This document shows, piece after piece, positions 21,954 to 33,929 of a stretch of DNA of 64,000 nt. The first letter of the stretch is position 1, and the number at the start of each line of letters is the position of its first letter. The notes beneath the pieces are model-generated. The model did not search any database. It was not told the origin of the DNA and was given only the letters and a program-made list of their open reading frames with translations. Made by a program: the position numbers and the translations under genes. This DNA comes from Cladorrhinum sp. PSN259 (taxonomy: Eukaryota > Ascomycota > Sordariomycetes > Sordariales > Podosporaceae): NCBI GenBank assembly GCA_033725935.1, contig MU867063.1, positions 1,223,093 through 1,287,092 on the forward strand. Direction: 5' to 3'.

Positions 21954-23659
21954 AGGACTAGCATTGCTACCTCCCCACGACCCCCTCCTACATACCTTGC
22001 CTTATCTTGCACCACAGCGGCGGCGGAGTTCCTCTATCTCGAAATATGCGACTGCAACACAGATTCAAGACATGTGGCTGGATGCAGTAGCTTACTTTGG
22101 CGACACAGGTTTCGGAGCAACTCACAAAGGCCCTCGAAGAAGCAGGGTTTATATGAAACACAACAACACAATTTACCTAGCGACATGATATAAGTAATAC
22201 CCGCATGAGCAACGACAATGTCAGGCCGACAAACACAGGCTTCCAGACGCCATTTCGGAACTGCGGATAAGAAGAATAATACAAGACACCGTGGAAGTGA
22301 AATGGCCAGTCATGCAGAAATAGGCAGGCGGATTACGGGACAACAGCGGCAAATGATGACCGGGGGTGTTGGAACTACATCTACCCATCAGAAGGGAGCA
22401 AACTCCGTTCTTAGATTTTTTAGATATGGGAATTTTGTAGATAATTGCTGCCGGTGTTGGGCTCCAAGCCATCCATGGATGGGCCCGGATGACACAACAA
22501 AACGGCACCCTCGGAATTGCATCCGAGGAAACCCAACAAAACCAGCAAAAGCTACCGGCAACACCTGCCAGCTGCTGGATTTTACTAATAATATCACCAG
22601 GACGCCGTTATCATTGATGCGCTCCACACAAAACCACTTGTCCATTCAGCTTGCGACCATGTGCGTGAACGAGAGTCAGGCTTTTGCTTGGCTCCTGGCT
22701 CAGTATTGCTCATTGGGCTTGGGTGTGTATTGACATTTCTTCTCCTGACACCATTCACAGATCATGCTCGTGGGGTTTTGACGTAATCTCATTCGCTCGT
22801 CCTTGAATTACCTGCATATTCAATGAGAGACGTCCCTGAGAAAAGGTGGCTTGTTGATTTGACGATAGGAGTGCCGATCGCTTACCCCGTGCACTCCCGA
22901 GACCGGGATTACGCTACCAGGCTAAGGTGCTGGCCAAGCCAACGTGGGCAGAGACAAGCCGATGATGTGAGCTTGGAAACAAGAAACCTGACCGAGACAC
23001 TTGGGAAGCAGATTGCCGATATTTTGTTTGCGACATCTTCGATCGATCCGATTACCTTCCCCCCTTTTGAGTTCCCCAAATACTCAACGTTTCGGCCTTT
23101 TGATCGAGTCGCGACAAACCCCCCTTTTCTACGCGCATCGCTCATCATTGGTGAATACATCGGCCGGCCGACTACACCGTCACCCCCCACCCGCACCCGC
23201 ACCTGACAACTCTTACGTATCTTTCCGGCTCTTTGTTTCACTCAGGTTCCCACACCTGCCCTGGATCAAAGACCGCCAGCAACTGCAGCTTCCCGCTGTT
23301 CCCGATTTCGTACAAGTTGGCCAACCTGGAAACTCTCAGCCGGCTTCTTCTCTTCCTAAACTATCATCAAGCGACATCTGTTTCGCGTCGCATTGCATCT
23401 CAACATCAATAATATCAGCTCGACTCGGGTTCAGCTCGAGTGTTCTGGATCCTCGGATACCCACTGCTACCTGCAACTCCGCCCGGTCACGCGCCTTTGG
23501 ACCACCGACAGCGATACCACCACCTCTATACTTATGACCTTCTGATGACCCCGCGAAACAGGGCAACTCAGACGGAACAGATTGCATCATCACAGATCAT
23601 CCAGATCATCCACCACCACTTTACTTCAATTCATCCGCCATTAGGGGTCTAACTTCAAG
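21954..23659. other. Intergenic between AP-1 sigma and MAF1
   Basis: No gene is recognised. A 171-codon frame at 22218-22733 and frames near 22823-23537 have no domain, signal or sensible bias and are treated as chance. The last few hundred bases form the likely MAF1 promoter and leader. Confidence 0.5.
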
Positions 23660-24801
23660 ATGAAGGTAATACATCAATCGTCTAGGCCAATCCGAAAAGG
23701 GGGACAACTTTCGCTAATTATTTGCTGGGGTAGTACGTATCCCTACCTACATTCGACATAGTGTCGAGAGCCCTCAATTTCGACACACCCGATTGCCACA
23801 TCACGGGCAGCTGCGATCTATATACCACCAAGGCCGCAGGGTCAGACAAAAAGCTCTACAAGAACATTGCACAATCGCTCGAGACGCAACCTGTGTCGAA
23901 ACTCAAGAGCAGCGCATCGCTCGCCTCCTCAGAGCGCGCTTCGCTAGCGGCAAAGTCGTCACCGTTCGGATCACTCGAAGAGGTGTCCAATCGCCGCACA
24001 TTTGCTTATTTGATTGCGACGCTCAATGCATCGCATTCAGACTATGATTTCTCCCATGTCTTGCGGCCGGCTGACTTTAAGCGCGAGCGCGTGCTGAAAG
24101 CGGTTACGACCCACATCGATAGCACCTTGCAGAGCGTGCGACCGAACTCGTTGGTCACGTCGTCATCGTATTTTGATGGGGTTTCGGACGTTGCATTTTC
24201 ACACAGCTCGCCCAAGCCGTCGGCGAACTACGCAGACTTCAACACGGGAGTGTCGACGTCACCACCATGGGGACCCCAGATGTGGAGCCTGATTGATAAG
24301 GAGATGAAGCTCAAGGATTGCATGGCTTTCTCTTATCAACCGGAAAATGATCCGTTTGATGAGGAAGAGGGTGCGATTTGGGCGCTGCATTATTTCTTTT
24401 TCAACAAGGCACTGAAGCGGGTTTGTTATTTGTACGTGAGGGGTGTCCCAGTCATGAGCCATAGTCCGACTCTGTCGAGACGGGGCCCTCTGCGGATGGG
24501 ACAGCCCACTTCTGGGGGGCAGGATGTTTACAATGATTCATTGGGTGCCAACAAGCGTGCAAGATACTGGCTGGGTGAAAGTCTCGCTGAGCGGATAAAG
24601 ACGGAGGACGACGATGACATATTTGATGACGGTTTGCTGTGGAACCGGGATGCTGATGGAGATGTTTGTCAGTATGACGAGGACGATTATGATGATTACG
24701 AAGAGGAATTCGAGGCCTATGAGGAACATGAGGATGTGATGAGGAGAGGCGCAAGAGATATGAGTGAGGATATGGCTTCGAGGATGGAGATTGATGTTTA
24801 A
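23660..24801 (+). CDS. maf1: Maf1, repressor of RNA polymerase III transcription
   Basis: Predicted nutrient- and stress-regulated Pol III repressor, which binds Pol III and blocks its recruitment to tRNA and 5S genes; TOR and PKA phosphorylation control it in yeast. The first exon is just ATGAAG (23660-23665). A 68-bp intron (GTAATA, branch GCTAAT, acceptor GGTAG) leads to 23734..24801, giving 357 residues. The join gives MKYVSLPTFD, which matches the usual MKFLPLPDFE-type Maf1 start. The A box is ALNFDTPDCHITGSCDLYTT. Later conserved blocks are NRRTFAYLIATLNASHSDYD, the B/C-box region WGPQMWSLIDKEMKLKDC, and FNKALKRVCYLYVRG. LSRRG near residue 245 is a PKA-like site. The tail is strongly acidic (DEDDYDDYEEEFEAYEEHED), as in fungal Maf1. 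Confidence 0.95.
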
Positions 24802-26461
24802 TCTCCGGCTGTTCCTTGTTGCTCAGCATCAGTGATTACTCGACATTATTATCACGACATCATTTCTCTTGTTTTCTTTTCTTTTTCTCCTCTTTTTTTT
24901 TTCCTACTCCCTTTTTTTCCTCGGGACGACTGCTTTTGCTTTTCTTTGCAATCCGGGAGCATACAGGAGCACGGGTGGCATACTATCAACCTCTCAACTT
25001 TTCCTTTATTCAACATGGAGTGGGGAAGTTAACATCTGGGAGGAAGGGAAGGCGCCGCATCACGCATACATCAAAGATACCTTGCTTGTTACGTTTTCCT
25101 TATCGCTGTTTCTTGTTTCCTTTTGTCTTTTTATTTATTGTTGATAAATCTTTGTATTTACGTTGGGGATAGGCATGGTGGCGTACTTTGGTTCATATCA
25201 GGAGTCGGTGAGAGAGGCAAACTGTTTGAATCGGAGTTTATGGGCACAATTGGATGGCGTGGCAAGACATGAGGAATTGCTACTATCAGGTGGGATGGCC
25301 TGGACATGGGATATAGGGTATATCAGCATTTGTAATGTGTGGTGTGGGGTGGGATCGATATCAGTCTGAATCCTGGGTTTTTGAAATGAGTGGATGAAAG
25401 CGGAACGCCCAAGGGTGGGTGTCTTGTTGCGAGTATGATGCCGTTGTAATGTCTCTTTGACTTCTGCTGCTTATCACGTCAGATATTGTTTTTAATCATG
25501 ACTTTGAAACGTTCAACAACTTCCCGTCTCTGGTTGATCACGATGACAATATATCACTAGTGGTTTGTGCCTAACGCGATCCGCGAACCTTTTAGACAAG
25601 TGTGTGCCGAAGTTCCGTTCACTTCACCTGCCGCTTCTCTAATGGCGCGTGAGGTGGAATGGGCGCCGCTTCGTAGTCTCATCTGGTTGAATCAGAATTC
25701 GCATAGAGTTAATTTATTTATCCTTTCCCCCTTCTATTTACTCAACATTCTGATGTTGGTTCTTTTTGGGGAGGTTCTTCTCGCCAGCAAACATGTCTTC
25801 AGGTTCAACGGCTTCAACGAGGTGGTGTTGTGATCTGCATCAGCGGTTCCTAGCGGTTACCTACCCCACCAATTTGCTGGTGAGCTGAGCTATGTACATA
25901 GGTGCCCGCTCCCGTCGTGGCGCTTATTATGACGACAGATTTGCTCTCGACATCTTTCTATTTTACTTTTTTTTTTTTTTTGTCAAACTCGCGGTTGCCA
26001 TTTTATAACGAACGACGCCACACTGCCAGTTTGCTGATATATCGAGGGAACACCCCAAAGGAAGGAGGAATTCGTAATTCCAAGTTGCGATTTCCTGGTC
26101 GGATGTTGTGCCCGGTCCCGGGAGGGGTGCCATGTTCCGGGGTCCCGTCCATCCCCTCAATCTACATATCCATCTCTCCCGTCTAGCTGAACCCAGTGAG
26201 TTTGGACCATTCATTCATTGTCCAACAATCTGGGTGGAGTATGTAAAATCAGCTTGACCACCTCATCACACACACTCACATTGACAACTTTCCTACCACC
26301 TCCCTCCCGTGGAACCCTTTTTTTGTTTTTTGGGGGGGAATTCTTTTCAATCAAAGCGAAAGATCTATACCGCCTTTTTTTTTTCTTCTTTCTTTTTTTG
26401 GGAACTTTTACACTTCTCTGGGTTTCTTTTCTTTCTCGCAATTGATACCCCCCAACTCTTC
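24802..26461. other. Intergenic between MAF1 and CCZ1, pyrimidine-rich
   Basis: About 1.7 kb with no recognised gene. CT/T-rich blocks occur at about 24850-24950, 25965-25985 and 26318-26435, the last being the probable CCZ1 promoter/leader. Small plus-strand frames here are low-complexity Phe/Leu/Ser products of these tracts. Confidence 0.55.
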
Positions 26462-29051
26462 ATGGCGAGCGCAACACGATCCCAATTCCATCAGGGAACG
26501 GGGACGGGGACGGGAACGGGGGGAGGAGGAGGAGGAGGAGGAGGAGGAGGAATCACCCCAGCCCAGCTAGGTTTCCTCGCTATATATAACCCTTCCTTAT
26601 CCAACAACGGCAGGGGAGGAGGCGAGAGAGAAGATGCGCTAGACGATCAGATTGTTTACTATGCTTCTGTGCATACCCAATCTGGCAGGCGGAAACGTCG
26701 CGATCAGCAGCGGCGGCAGCAATCAGAAGGCGAAAGCAGCAGCAGCAGCAGCAGGCCGACGGATGGTTTGTCGAGGGAAGAACGAAACGAGCGGCTCCGA
26801 CAGATTGGATTGGCTCAAGGGATGGTTGAGTTTAGTAGAGGGTTTTCGGGGGGAAGGAGCGTGGATAGTATAGAGACGGACGGGAGGAGGATTGTGGTGC
26901 ATGAGTTAGAGCCTGGGTGGTGGGTTCTCGCTGTAAGTTCACCTTTTTTATTTTTATTTTTTAACCAGACAATTTTGTCGTGGTGTGTGTGTGTGCTGAT
27001 GAAGAGAAAAATAGTCAATTGATCTTACGAAATTGCCCTCGAGTAATGGTGGGGAAGATGGGGGAGGAGAAGGAAAAGTCGAGTACTCGTCTAGGGAGGT
27101 GAAGCCTGTTGGGCTGTTGTTACAGGATCTACTCCGGGCTCATGCGGTTTTCTTGCTGCATCATGATTCTTCACTCAGCGCGTTGTTTGTCAGGGCGCAG
27201 AGGACTAAGTTTGTTGCGTTGCTGGGGAGGTACTGGGATGGGTTCTTGAGTAGTTGGAATGTGCTGCTGCACGGGAATCCTGCGGTAAATGTGTTTGGGG
27301 GGATAAAGATCGCTGCGTGTGGGGAGCTTGGTATAGGAGTTGGTGAGGAGGAGAGAGGGAGCGGCGAGAGGGAGGTTTTGGAAGGGCTTGTAGGACGGGT
27401 TGATGGGTTGGTCGATTTGGTTGTGGGGAGGTATGGTGAGAAGGTAGGGGAAGGGGAAGGACAGTGGTTGGGTACAGGGAGTGAGGTGGGCGGCGAGGAT
27501 GGAGCGGTTTTCTTGGGAGTGGGAAATGTGTCGAGACATTCGTTGAGGGCAATCTGCTGGTGGATGGAGGATATGTATTGCTGGGGGCAGAATGCGTACG
27601 GGGTTATGGATAGTCCTACTGCTACGAGGTCTCAGCTTAGGAGGCGGAGGGCCGCTGCGGGGAGGAGAGGTAAATCGACCGCTGGGTTGGCGCAGTCTGA
27701 TGCTAAGAACCCCGACGGTTTGAGCCCATCTCCAGCTGAGACCTCAGAAGCAGAAAAGGGAGTGAGCGGGATGAACAACCTGCTTGGGTATCTGACTTTG
27801 GGATATGGCACTTCGTGGTCCCTGAGCAGCTCCCCTTCGAGAGACCAATCACAGATGACGACGCCTGAGCCGTCTAAACTTGCGCCCCCTCGTCCGTTTC
27901 TCTCACGCCGGACTTCGAGGGATGTCAACACGGGACATTTCTTGATCGGTCTTATAGGCGATATCGATAACGTCGGCGACTCTGATGACCCCGAGAGCCC
28001 CGAATCAGAGCAAGACGCCATCAACTCTCGTACCCTTCTGCGTACCCTGATGGTTGAACTTGAAGAAGAAGAAGGGCAGGGCCGTCCCGAATCGCGGATG
28101 GTAAAAGATCTCGGCAGTCACGACACCGAGCTTGCCTCTACGCCAGGCACAGAAGAAACAGAAGGTCACATCCCGGACACGACCAGCACGACATTTGACA
28201 GCCAGGACCGAAACAAGTCAAAAAAATTACGGGTGGTCGTCTACGTCAACCGACCTTTCATCTACGTCTTTTTATTCCAATTACGGACTCAGTCACTTGC
28301 GCTGGAAGGACTGTACAAGTCTTTACATACACAACTAGCTCCCTTGCACAGACCACTGCTCTTATCCACCCAATACAGGCCTGAACGACCTGATGTAGGT
28401 GATGCCGGGTCTAAGGTATCCGCGGCGGCACAGATATACGACTTAGTCTGGGACCCAGTCGCGCTGAGTATCCACTCTACCGTGCCTAATATTCCTGAGC
28501 CGCACTCTATTCCAAACCCTGTGTTGGGCTCAAGCAAGAAGGCAAGGAATAAAGCACAGTGGAGCAGGGTCGAAGCGCTGAATACGCATAACCAGATACT
28601 AAATGTCATTGGTGGGACGAGGCCGGACAAAGATGGGCTACTAGAGTTTGAGAGGACTTGTAAGACTAGTAGGGGGTGGTGGATTGTTTGGACAAGGATT
28701 TTGGAGGGATACAAGGAGAAGGGGAGTGCAAGTGGTAGTGGTAGTGGTGGGAGTTCGGCGATGGCTTCTGAGGATGGGGATGGTGATGATATGGCTAAGG
28801 AAGAGGAGGAGGAATACGGGGAACGAAAAGTTGTGAAGGAGATTTTGTTGATTAGGAAGGCTGGTGATGGGAGTGGGCACGGTGGGGGAGGAGGGAGTTT
28901 AGGAGCGGGTGTTAGTGCTGTTGTTGCTAGTGCAACCGGGGGAGCTGGATCAAGCGGTGGTGGATGGGCTGACGGGGCGAGTAGGCTGGCACAGGGCATC
29001 GGTGTTGATACTAGACGGTATATTGAAGGGTTGTTGAGTATGAATAGGTGA
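26462..29051 (+). CDS. ccz1: Vacuolar fusion protein CCZ1
   Basis: Predicted subunit of the Mon1-Ccz1 complex, the guanine-nucleotide exchange factor that activates Ypt7/Rab7 on late endosomes and autophagosomes for vacuole fusion. Exons 26462..26932 and 27015..29051, joined by an 82-bp intron (GTAAGT, AATAG, phase 0), give 835 residues. After a poly-Gly tail comes the first longin motif ITPAQLGFLAIYNPSL, then QIVYYAS, RLRQIGLAQGMVEFSRGFSG and HELEPGWWVLA joined to SIDLTKLPSS. The middle, about residues 345-560, is low complexity and divergent, which is usual. The second conserved block is VVVYVNRPFIYVFLFQLRTQ, then LYKSLHTQLAPLHRPLL and GWWIVWTRILEG. Gly/Ser-rich and Glu-rich inserts lengthen it relative to animal CCZ1 (about 480 residues). 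Confidence 0.9.
26494..26551 (+). repeat. G-rich (GGGAAC/GGGGAC, then GGA) tract at the start of CCZ1
   Basis: Four or more runs of at least three G are separated by 2-3 bases (GGGAAC, GGGGAC, GGGGAC, GGGAAC). They are followed by about nine GGA units. The pattern fits a G-quadruplex on the coding strand and encodes a Thr-Gly then poly-Gly tail starting about 11 codons after the ATG. Confidence 0.75.
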
Positions 29052-30639
29052 CGGAGCAGGCAAGTTGGGGAGCAAGGGATGAATACAAGGATACACGCAA
29101 CTATTATAGAGAGGGGAGTGTTTTAATGGCTTAGCAGGCAAATAACAATTATCGCAAGCCAAGCTTTGGAGAAGGGAAGAAAAGGTGATGGTAAAAACAC
29201 GGTAATACATGAATATCACAGTGGTAGTTTCTGAGTTTTATGTTCCAGAAGTAGTTCAAGTTATTTATCCCCCTCCCTTTATTTTACCTCAAGAAGTTGG
29301 TGTTGAAAGTTATCGAAAATCTTGAAGCTCCTCATTTTATTTTGTTTAAAGCATAAGTAAACCGTTTGGACAACAGCACAGAGTACGAAGTAAAATATCG
29401 CCGCGGAATTAGGTGAGTGAGCGAGCGAGTGAGTGGGGTGGGTGGTTTTTTTACGGACGTCACGGTGTCTTGAGATATTCTCTCAAGAACCAGTCAGAAT
29501 AGTATGTAAATGGGTAGGAATGCTGCCGCCCTATCTAATCCAATCCAATCCAATCCAATGTATCCCAGCCAGCCTCACCATTTCTTTATTATATCATTAC
29601 AACTCTTTTACCCTGTAGCGGCCGTTATCCAAGCAAAAAAAAAAAAACTCCTTGCGGAAATCTCTTGCCGACAAAAAAAAGCTGTGAGACGAAGAATTCC
29701 CAACGAGGGAAAAAAAACAAAAAAAAAAATTAATATGTTCATGTACTATAACAAAATTGACTTGGCAATCCTGCTCTCTCCGCATTTTCACTTATTTTTA
29801 TATTTTTTTTTATAAAAAAACCCCCCATTTACTTTCGTTATGATTATGAAAAAAGGTGGTGGTGGTGGTGGTACATACATGTACAAAGTCAAAGTGAGAA
29901 AGAAAAAGAAGAGTGGTTGGGCAGAATTCCAGGAATCAACTCATCAAACTCAGACAAATCAAGTTCAGCCTGGCAACAGCAACAAGACATATCTCGTCAG
30001 TAGGTTGGTTGTTTCATTCTCCTCATGTACAGAAAGGTAACTTTTACGGGAGTCAATTCTCGAACCGCAAGTATATCTCAGCGACGTTGAATTGTGCGTG
30101 AAGACAAAATTCACAATGTCCAGATGGTATATATAATCCTGAAATTTTAAACCCTGCTAAAAAAAATAAAAACTTTTGTTCAATCAAAACTATCTCGACC
30201 CCCAATAAAAGGACACACGATCCCTGACAGGGCAAGTGGTCCAATGTATATATATATACATAAAAGAATAGAAAAAAGTCTATCCAAAAACAAAAAAAGG
30301 CAAGGAATCGACGATAAGTCGAAAAGAAACCTGATCTGACTGTTCAGTGAGAACAATCCAACGAAAATCCTGAGTGTGCGCCCAAAATTTCCTTTCGATA
30401 CCCCGAAAGGGGGGCGTCAAAGTGATACAAGCTTCCTCCTTCCTTCCTCTGAATAAAAGAATGTTTCACCCTAATATCCCTCCTTGTATGACACGTTGCT
30501 CCTCAGGTACAAGGGGCAAGAAAGAAGGGTGATACACAGAAAGATAAAAATATAACAAAGAGAGATTCATAACGACATAACAACCGATAATTGCTTCATC
30601 GGCTTTGTTGAGTTTTTGCTGAGAGGGACGAGCAGCGTC
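29052..30639. other. Convergent intergenic region, CCZ1 and expansin-like gene
   Basis: Both flanking genes end here, so it should hold two 3' ends. It is A/T-rich with many A or T runs (29636-29647, 29709-29729, 29801-29820), an AATCC pentanucleotide repeat at 29536-29560, a GGT repeat at 29853-29873, and a 7-bp stem with 6-base loop at 30391-30410 (CCTTTCG / CGAAAGG). No gene is recognised. Confidence 0.55.
29536..29560. repeat. Pentanucleotide repeat (AATCC)n
   Basis: About five copies of AATCC in tandem in the CCZ1 downstream region. Confidence 0.8.
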
Positions 30640-31521
30640 TTACTCGTTGAACCACCAATCAACCGACTTGCGGCCAACATCGAGGGACCCGAAAAGGTCC
30701 AAGAACATCTTCTCAGTGCAGTCGATGGCCTCCTTCTGGCAGCCCATGCACTTGTCGCGAACAGTAGCCTGAACAGTCTTGCCGCCGTAGCTAACAGTGA
30801 TGGTCTTGCCGCAGAAAGGATTGCCGTTGGACTGGATACCCATCAACTCGTGAGAGATGGCGACAATGTTCTCGGTGTGGTCCTTGCCGCTGTCGTCGAA
30901 TCCACAAGCACCAAGACCAACAGCGTAGTAGGTCAGATCGCCCTGGAAAGAAGCACCAGAATGTCCGCCGCCGCCGCCGACGACGGGGGCAGGCTCAGCC
31001 GACTTGCTTGGAGCAGGTGGTGGTGGTGGGGGCGGGGCCACTGTGGTAGGCTCGGGCTTAGGGGTCTCCACCGGCGGTGGAGGGGGAGGGAGAGATGGTC
31101 GTTGCTGTTGAATAACAGGACTTTGCACGGGCTCAACGTAAGTAGAGGTCTCGGGGAGCACAGTCGTCTCGGAAACATACGTAGGTGTCTCGACCACCTT
31201 GGGAGCCTCTGAGGTTGTGGGGGGCACAACAACTTCAACAGAGCTCGTCTTGGAGTTCTCAAGGAATTGTCCTGGCCTGGGCGAGATGACCGAAGATCTA
31301 ATTGAGGTGGTTGTGGCGGGAGCCTTGCTGGGAAGGATAACCTCGGTGGTACTCTCATCAATGACAACGGTCACAGTCTCGTAGACAGTCTCCATGACCC
31401 AATCCGTGACCACGGCACGCTTCTCCTCGACTCTTCTACGGTGAAGGTGACCATGGTGGTGAGCGTGAGGCTGAGCGAGAGCAACAGATGCCAAAAGGCC
31501 GGCAGCAATGAATGACCTCAT
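30640..31521 (-). CDS. Secreted double-psi beta-barrel (expansin/RlpA-like) protein
   Basis: Single-exon gene of 293 residues. ATG 31521 is chosen because it gives a clean signal peptide, [16 protein letters not shown], followed by a His-rich [12 protein letters not shown] stretch with a basic cleavage-like site. Residues about 45-190 are a Thr/Ser/Val/Pro-rich linker with PPPPP runs, typical of O-glycosylated wall proteins. The C-terminal 100 residues form the domain: [62 protein letters not shown], and a final VDWWFNE. This is the RlpA-like double-psi barrel found in fungal expansin-like and barwin-like proteins, which act on or bind cell-wall polysaccharide. No separate carbohydrate-binding module is seen. 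Catalysis is not established for this family. Confidence 0.87.
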   Translation of the reverse strand: MRSFIAAGLLASVALAQPHAHHHGHLHRRRVEEKRAVVTDWVMETVYETVTVVIDESTTEVILPSKAPATTTSIRSSVISPRPGQFLENSKTSSVEVVVPPTTSEAPKVVETPTYVSETTVLPETSTYVEPVQSPVIQQQRPSLPPPPPPVETPKPEPTTVAPPPPPPPAPSKSAEPAPVVGGGGGHSGASFQGDLTYYAVGLGACGFDDSGKDHTENIVAISHELMGIQSNGNPFCGKTITVSYGGKTVQATVRDKCMGCQKEAIDCTEKMFLDLFGSLDVGRKSVDWWFNE

Positions 31522-33059
31522 GATGGTTGATCTTGCAGTGTGTCGAAGAATAAAACACTGTCGATGTCTTGCCAGCAACGAGGGTTGATCGTAATTTTTG
31601 TCCGTCCGTTACGGGCCAAGGAATGTGTGTAATTGCAATGGCGGGATGCCTCTTTGTAAGGCGAGGTCAAAGTGGGTATAATGAGGGTATCTCTTTTGTC
31701 GTTGTTATTGTAAATGAAGGTGAGAGCTCACTGAGCGTCGTCGAGAAAGGAATGAATCGTTGAGGTGGGTCGAACGACACAGTGAACGGGAAAGGTGGTG
31801 AGAGAAAGATGGAAGGAACGGAAAGTGAGCTGACACAATTGAGATTTATTAAGGCTTCCCAGTGTTTTGGAAGCCAAGAGGGAGCAGTGAGAAAACGAAG
31901 CCCAGACCCAGAGGGCAAGGGGGTTTTGCGGAACAGTGGGACAGTGGGACGGTGGGACTGGTTGGGCTGGGATGGAGGCGCAGACCCCCAGTGGATTTGT
32001 CTTTTTACTGACGTCTAACAGCTGGATATGGGACGGTACCGAGATTAGTGTTTATAGAGTTAGGGAGGCCCTTGCGAACATACGGCTTGGCGTCATCTCA
32101 ATTATTTCACGGTCTGTACCTGCCTAGCAGGGCACTCAGGTCGACGCTGTAGCATCCTGCAGTCGGTTGTTAAGTGATGTCTGCCGTGCGTTGCCATCCG
32201 AACACTGACAGGAAAATGGCGCCAGTGACCTGTTCCTGCATCGTCCATGCAAGGTACGGGGAAAACTCCCGCAGCCCTGTTCTTTTCCGGGAAGCGAGCC
32301 AACTGACATTCAAAGCGGACACCATCCCAGCCAATGAAAACATGGCCGAGGAGGGGGCCGCGTCGATCTGGTCCACTCTCCAGCTTCCATTTTGCTTGGA
32401 ACTCTTGGAGCCTTGGACTCGCCATCTCACCACTGCAGCCCAAAAATGCAACTCCCGCCCGTGATGTGACGTGAAAAACGGGAGCCATGAAAAAGCTTTT
32501 TCGTCTTTTTACTAAACCGAAACCGCTGTGGTGGCCTCAACCGGAGGCCGGCTTTTTCTCCTGTTTCTCCATCGCTGATCTTCGGCCAATACCGTCCTTG
32601 ATGTCTCTTGCTGTGGCGGAAAGCTGAAAAAATCAAAGAAGAAAGCTTTCGTCCGAAGTGGACTCGTAGCGTCATTGATACGGCATGGCAGGGTCGACAC
32701 GGCTGGTGGGTAAATTTAATTAGTAAAATAAAAGTGAGGGAATCCAAGGCTGGGCGCCGTTGTTTCTTTTCCATCGACTGGAAACGCGCCGTTGTAAACC
32801 CAATTTCCTCTTTGAATTCAGCCACAAAGCAACGCTCGTGATAATGACCGGGGTGGTGTGAGTGAGACCTTTTGAAGCCGGGCGTTCCGAGCCATTGCAG
32901 GTGCAGCTACTGAGAAAAATATTGATGCAGCCTGGAGGCCGTCGTTGGTTTTACTGGATACACGTATACAAGTATGCAAGGGGAGAAGGATTGGAATCTT
33001 TGATTGGATTCGTTTGAGCTTCCAATTTTTTGCAACAATGGGTCGGTGGGTTATTAAAA
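31522..33059. other. Intergenic upstream of the expansin-like gene
   Basis: About 1.5 kb between two minus-strand genes: promoter of the expansin-like gene and 3' region of the EFM6-like gene. A short GTGGGAC(A/G) repetition is seen at 31936-31960. Frames here, up to 132 codons, lack protein features. Confidence 0.5.
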
Positions 33060-33929
33060 TCATTTATTTGTCAAGGCATACAAAAACAGGTTTTCCCTGC
33101 TGTAGATGGGCTTGTCCTCGTCCTCAATTTCTGTCATCTTGAAAGTTTTTCTCGCGGCCTTGATGAACTGCATATCGGCCCGGCGTCTCTTCTTGAAACA
33201 GAAAAAAACGATGGCCGTAGGGGTCAGCGCCAAAAGGTCTTTGAGCGTCTGCAGCAAGAGGGGGAAGGCGGGCTCAAAGTAGACGCAATCGGCGGCCAGA
33301 ATGATGTCGGGCTTGAACTCGAGAATTTCTTCTGAGAGAAGCTCGCCCCTGGATAAATCAGCCAACAATCTGGAGAAGGGGACACGCAATGTATGCACTT
33401 ACCAGTTGAGAATTCGGGCCTTGACTCGATCATCAAGCTCATTGAGGCCGATGTTGTGCTGCATCAGAGACTCCATGTCTTTCATGTCCGTGATGTACAG
33501 AGGCCGGTCTATGCTGCATCCTTTGGCGATGGTGAGTCCGACAATACCTCCGCCGGCGCCGAGTTCGAGACTTGGGGGATCACACTGTCAGTCAGAAGTC
33601 ATGACACATCAAGGTGGTGAAGCGCATGCATATGTCTGTCAATCTCAGGGAGTCATCATGGGCACCAACACTCTTGCAGTCCGCAGCTCTTCCCGGTGGG
33701 ATCGCAGCATGTGCTTGGCCAACAGCATTCCCGCTGGCCACAGCTGGCCGCCGCATCCAGCACTGAGATCTTCATGAAGCTTCAAAGGCTCGTCCAAAAG
33801 ACCAGAAAAATCCAGGGCAGCATCACCAGCTGCTTTGTATTCTGGGAGAGGAGCAAAGTCCTCCCCAAAATTGAGTGGTGAAAACTCCGGAGAAGATGAT
33901 CTTGATCTTGCTTGCTGATGATCGTCCAT
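33060..33929 (-). CDS. efm6: EFM6-type protein-lysine N-methyltransferase
   Basis: Predicted seven-beta-strand SAM-dependent methyltransferase; the yeast Efm6 modifies translation elongation factor eEF1A on a lysine. Three exons are complement(33060..33348,33403..33570,33670..33929), giving 238 residues. Intron 1 (99 bp) has donor GTTGGT and acceptor CAAG; intron 2 (54 bp) has GTAAGT and CCAG. The junctions rebuild ARVLELGAGGGIVGLTIA, the SAM-binding motif I, and then ILNWGELLSEEILEF. Other family blocks are CGGQLWPAGMLLAKHML, RPLYITDMKDMESLMQHNI, PDIILAADCVYFEPAFPLLL and TAIVFFCFKKRRRADMQF. ATG at 33929 is chosen. The 64 bases upstream are open in frame but uninformative. Assignment to Efm6 rather than a sister methyltransferase rests on overall pattern. 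Confidence 0.85.

Noticed and set aside
22218..22733. 171-codon frame downstream of AP-1 sigma
   Set aside because: No domain, no coding-like composition shift and no neighbouring exon to join; most likely chance.
26309..26461. Extending CCZ1 upstream to 26309
   Set aside because: The added residues are the translated T-rich leader; ATG 26462 has better context and directly precedes the poly-Gly tail and longin motif.
28289..28999. 236-codon minus-strand frame opposite CCZ1 exon 2
   Set aside because: Pro/Ser-rich antisense of the Gly-rich CCZ1 coding strand; no independent support.
30616..31212. 198-codon plus-strand frame opposite the expansin-like gene
   Set aside because: Shadow of the well-supported double-psi barrel gene on the minus strand.
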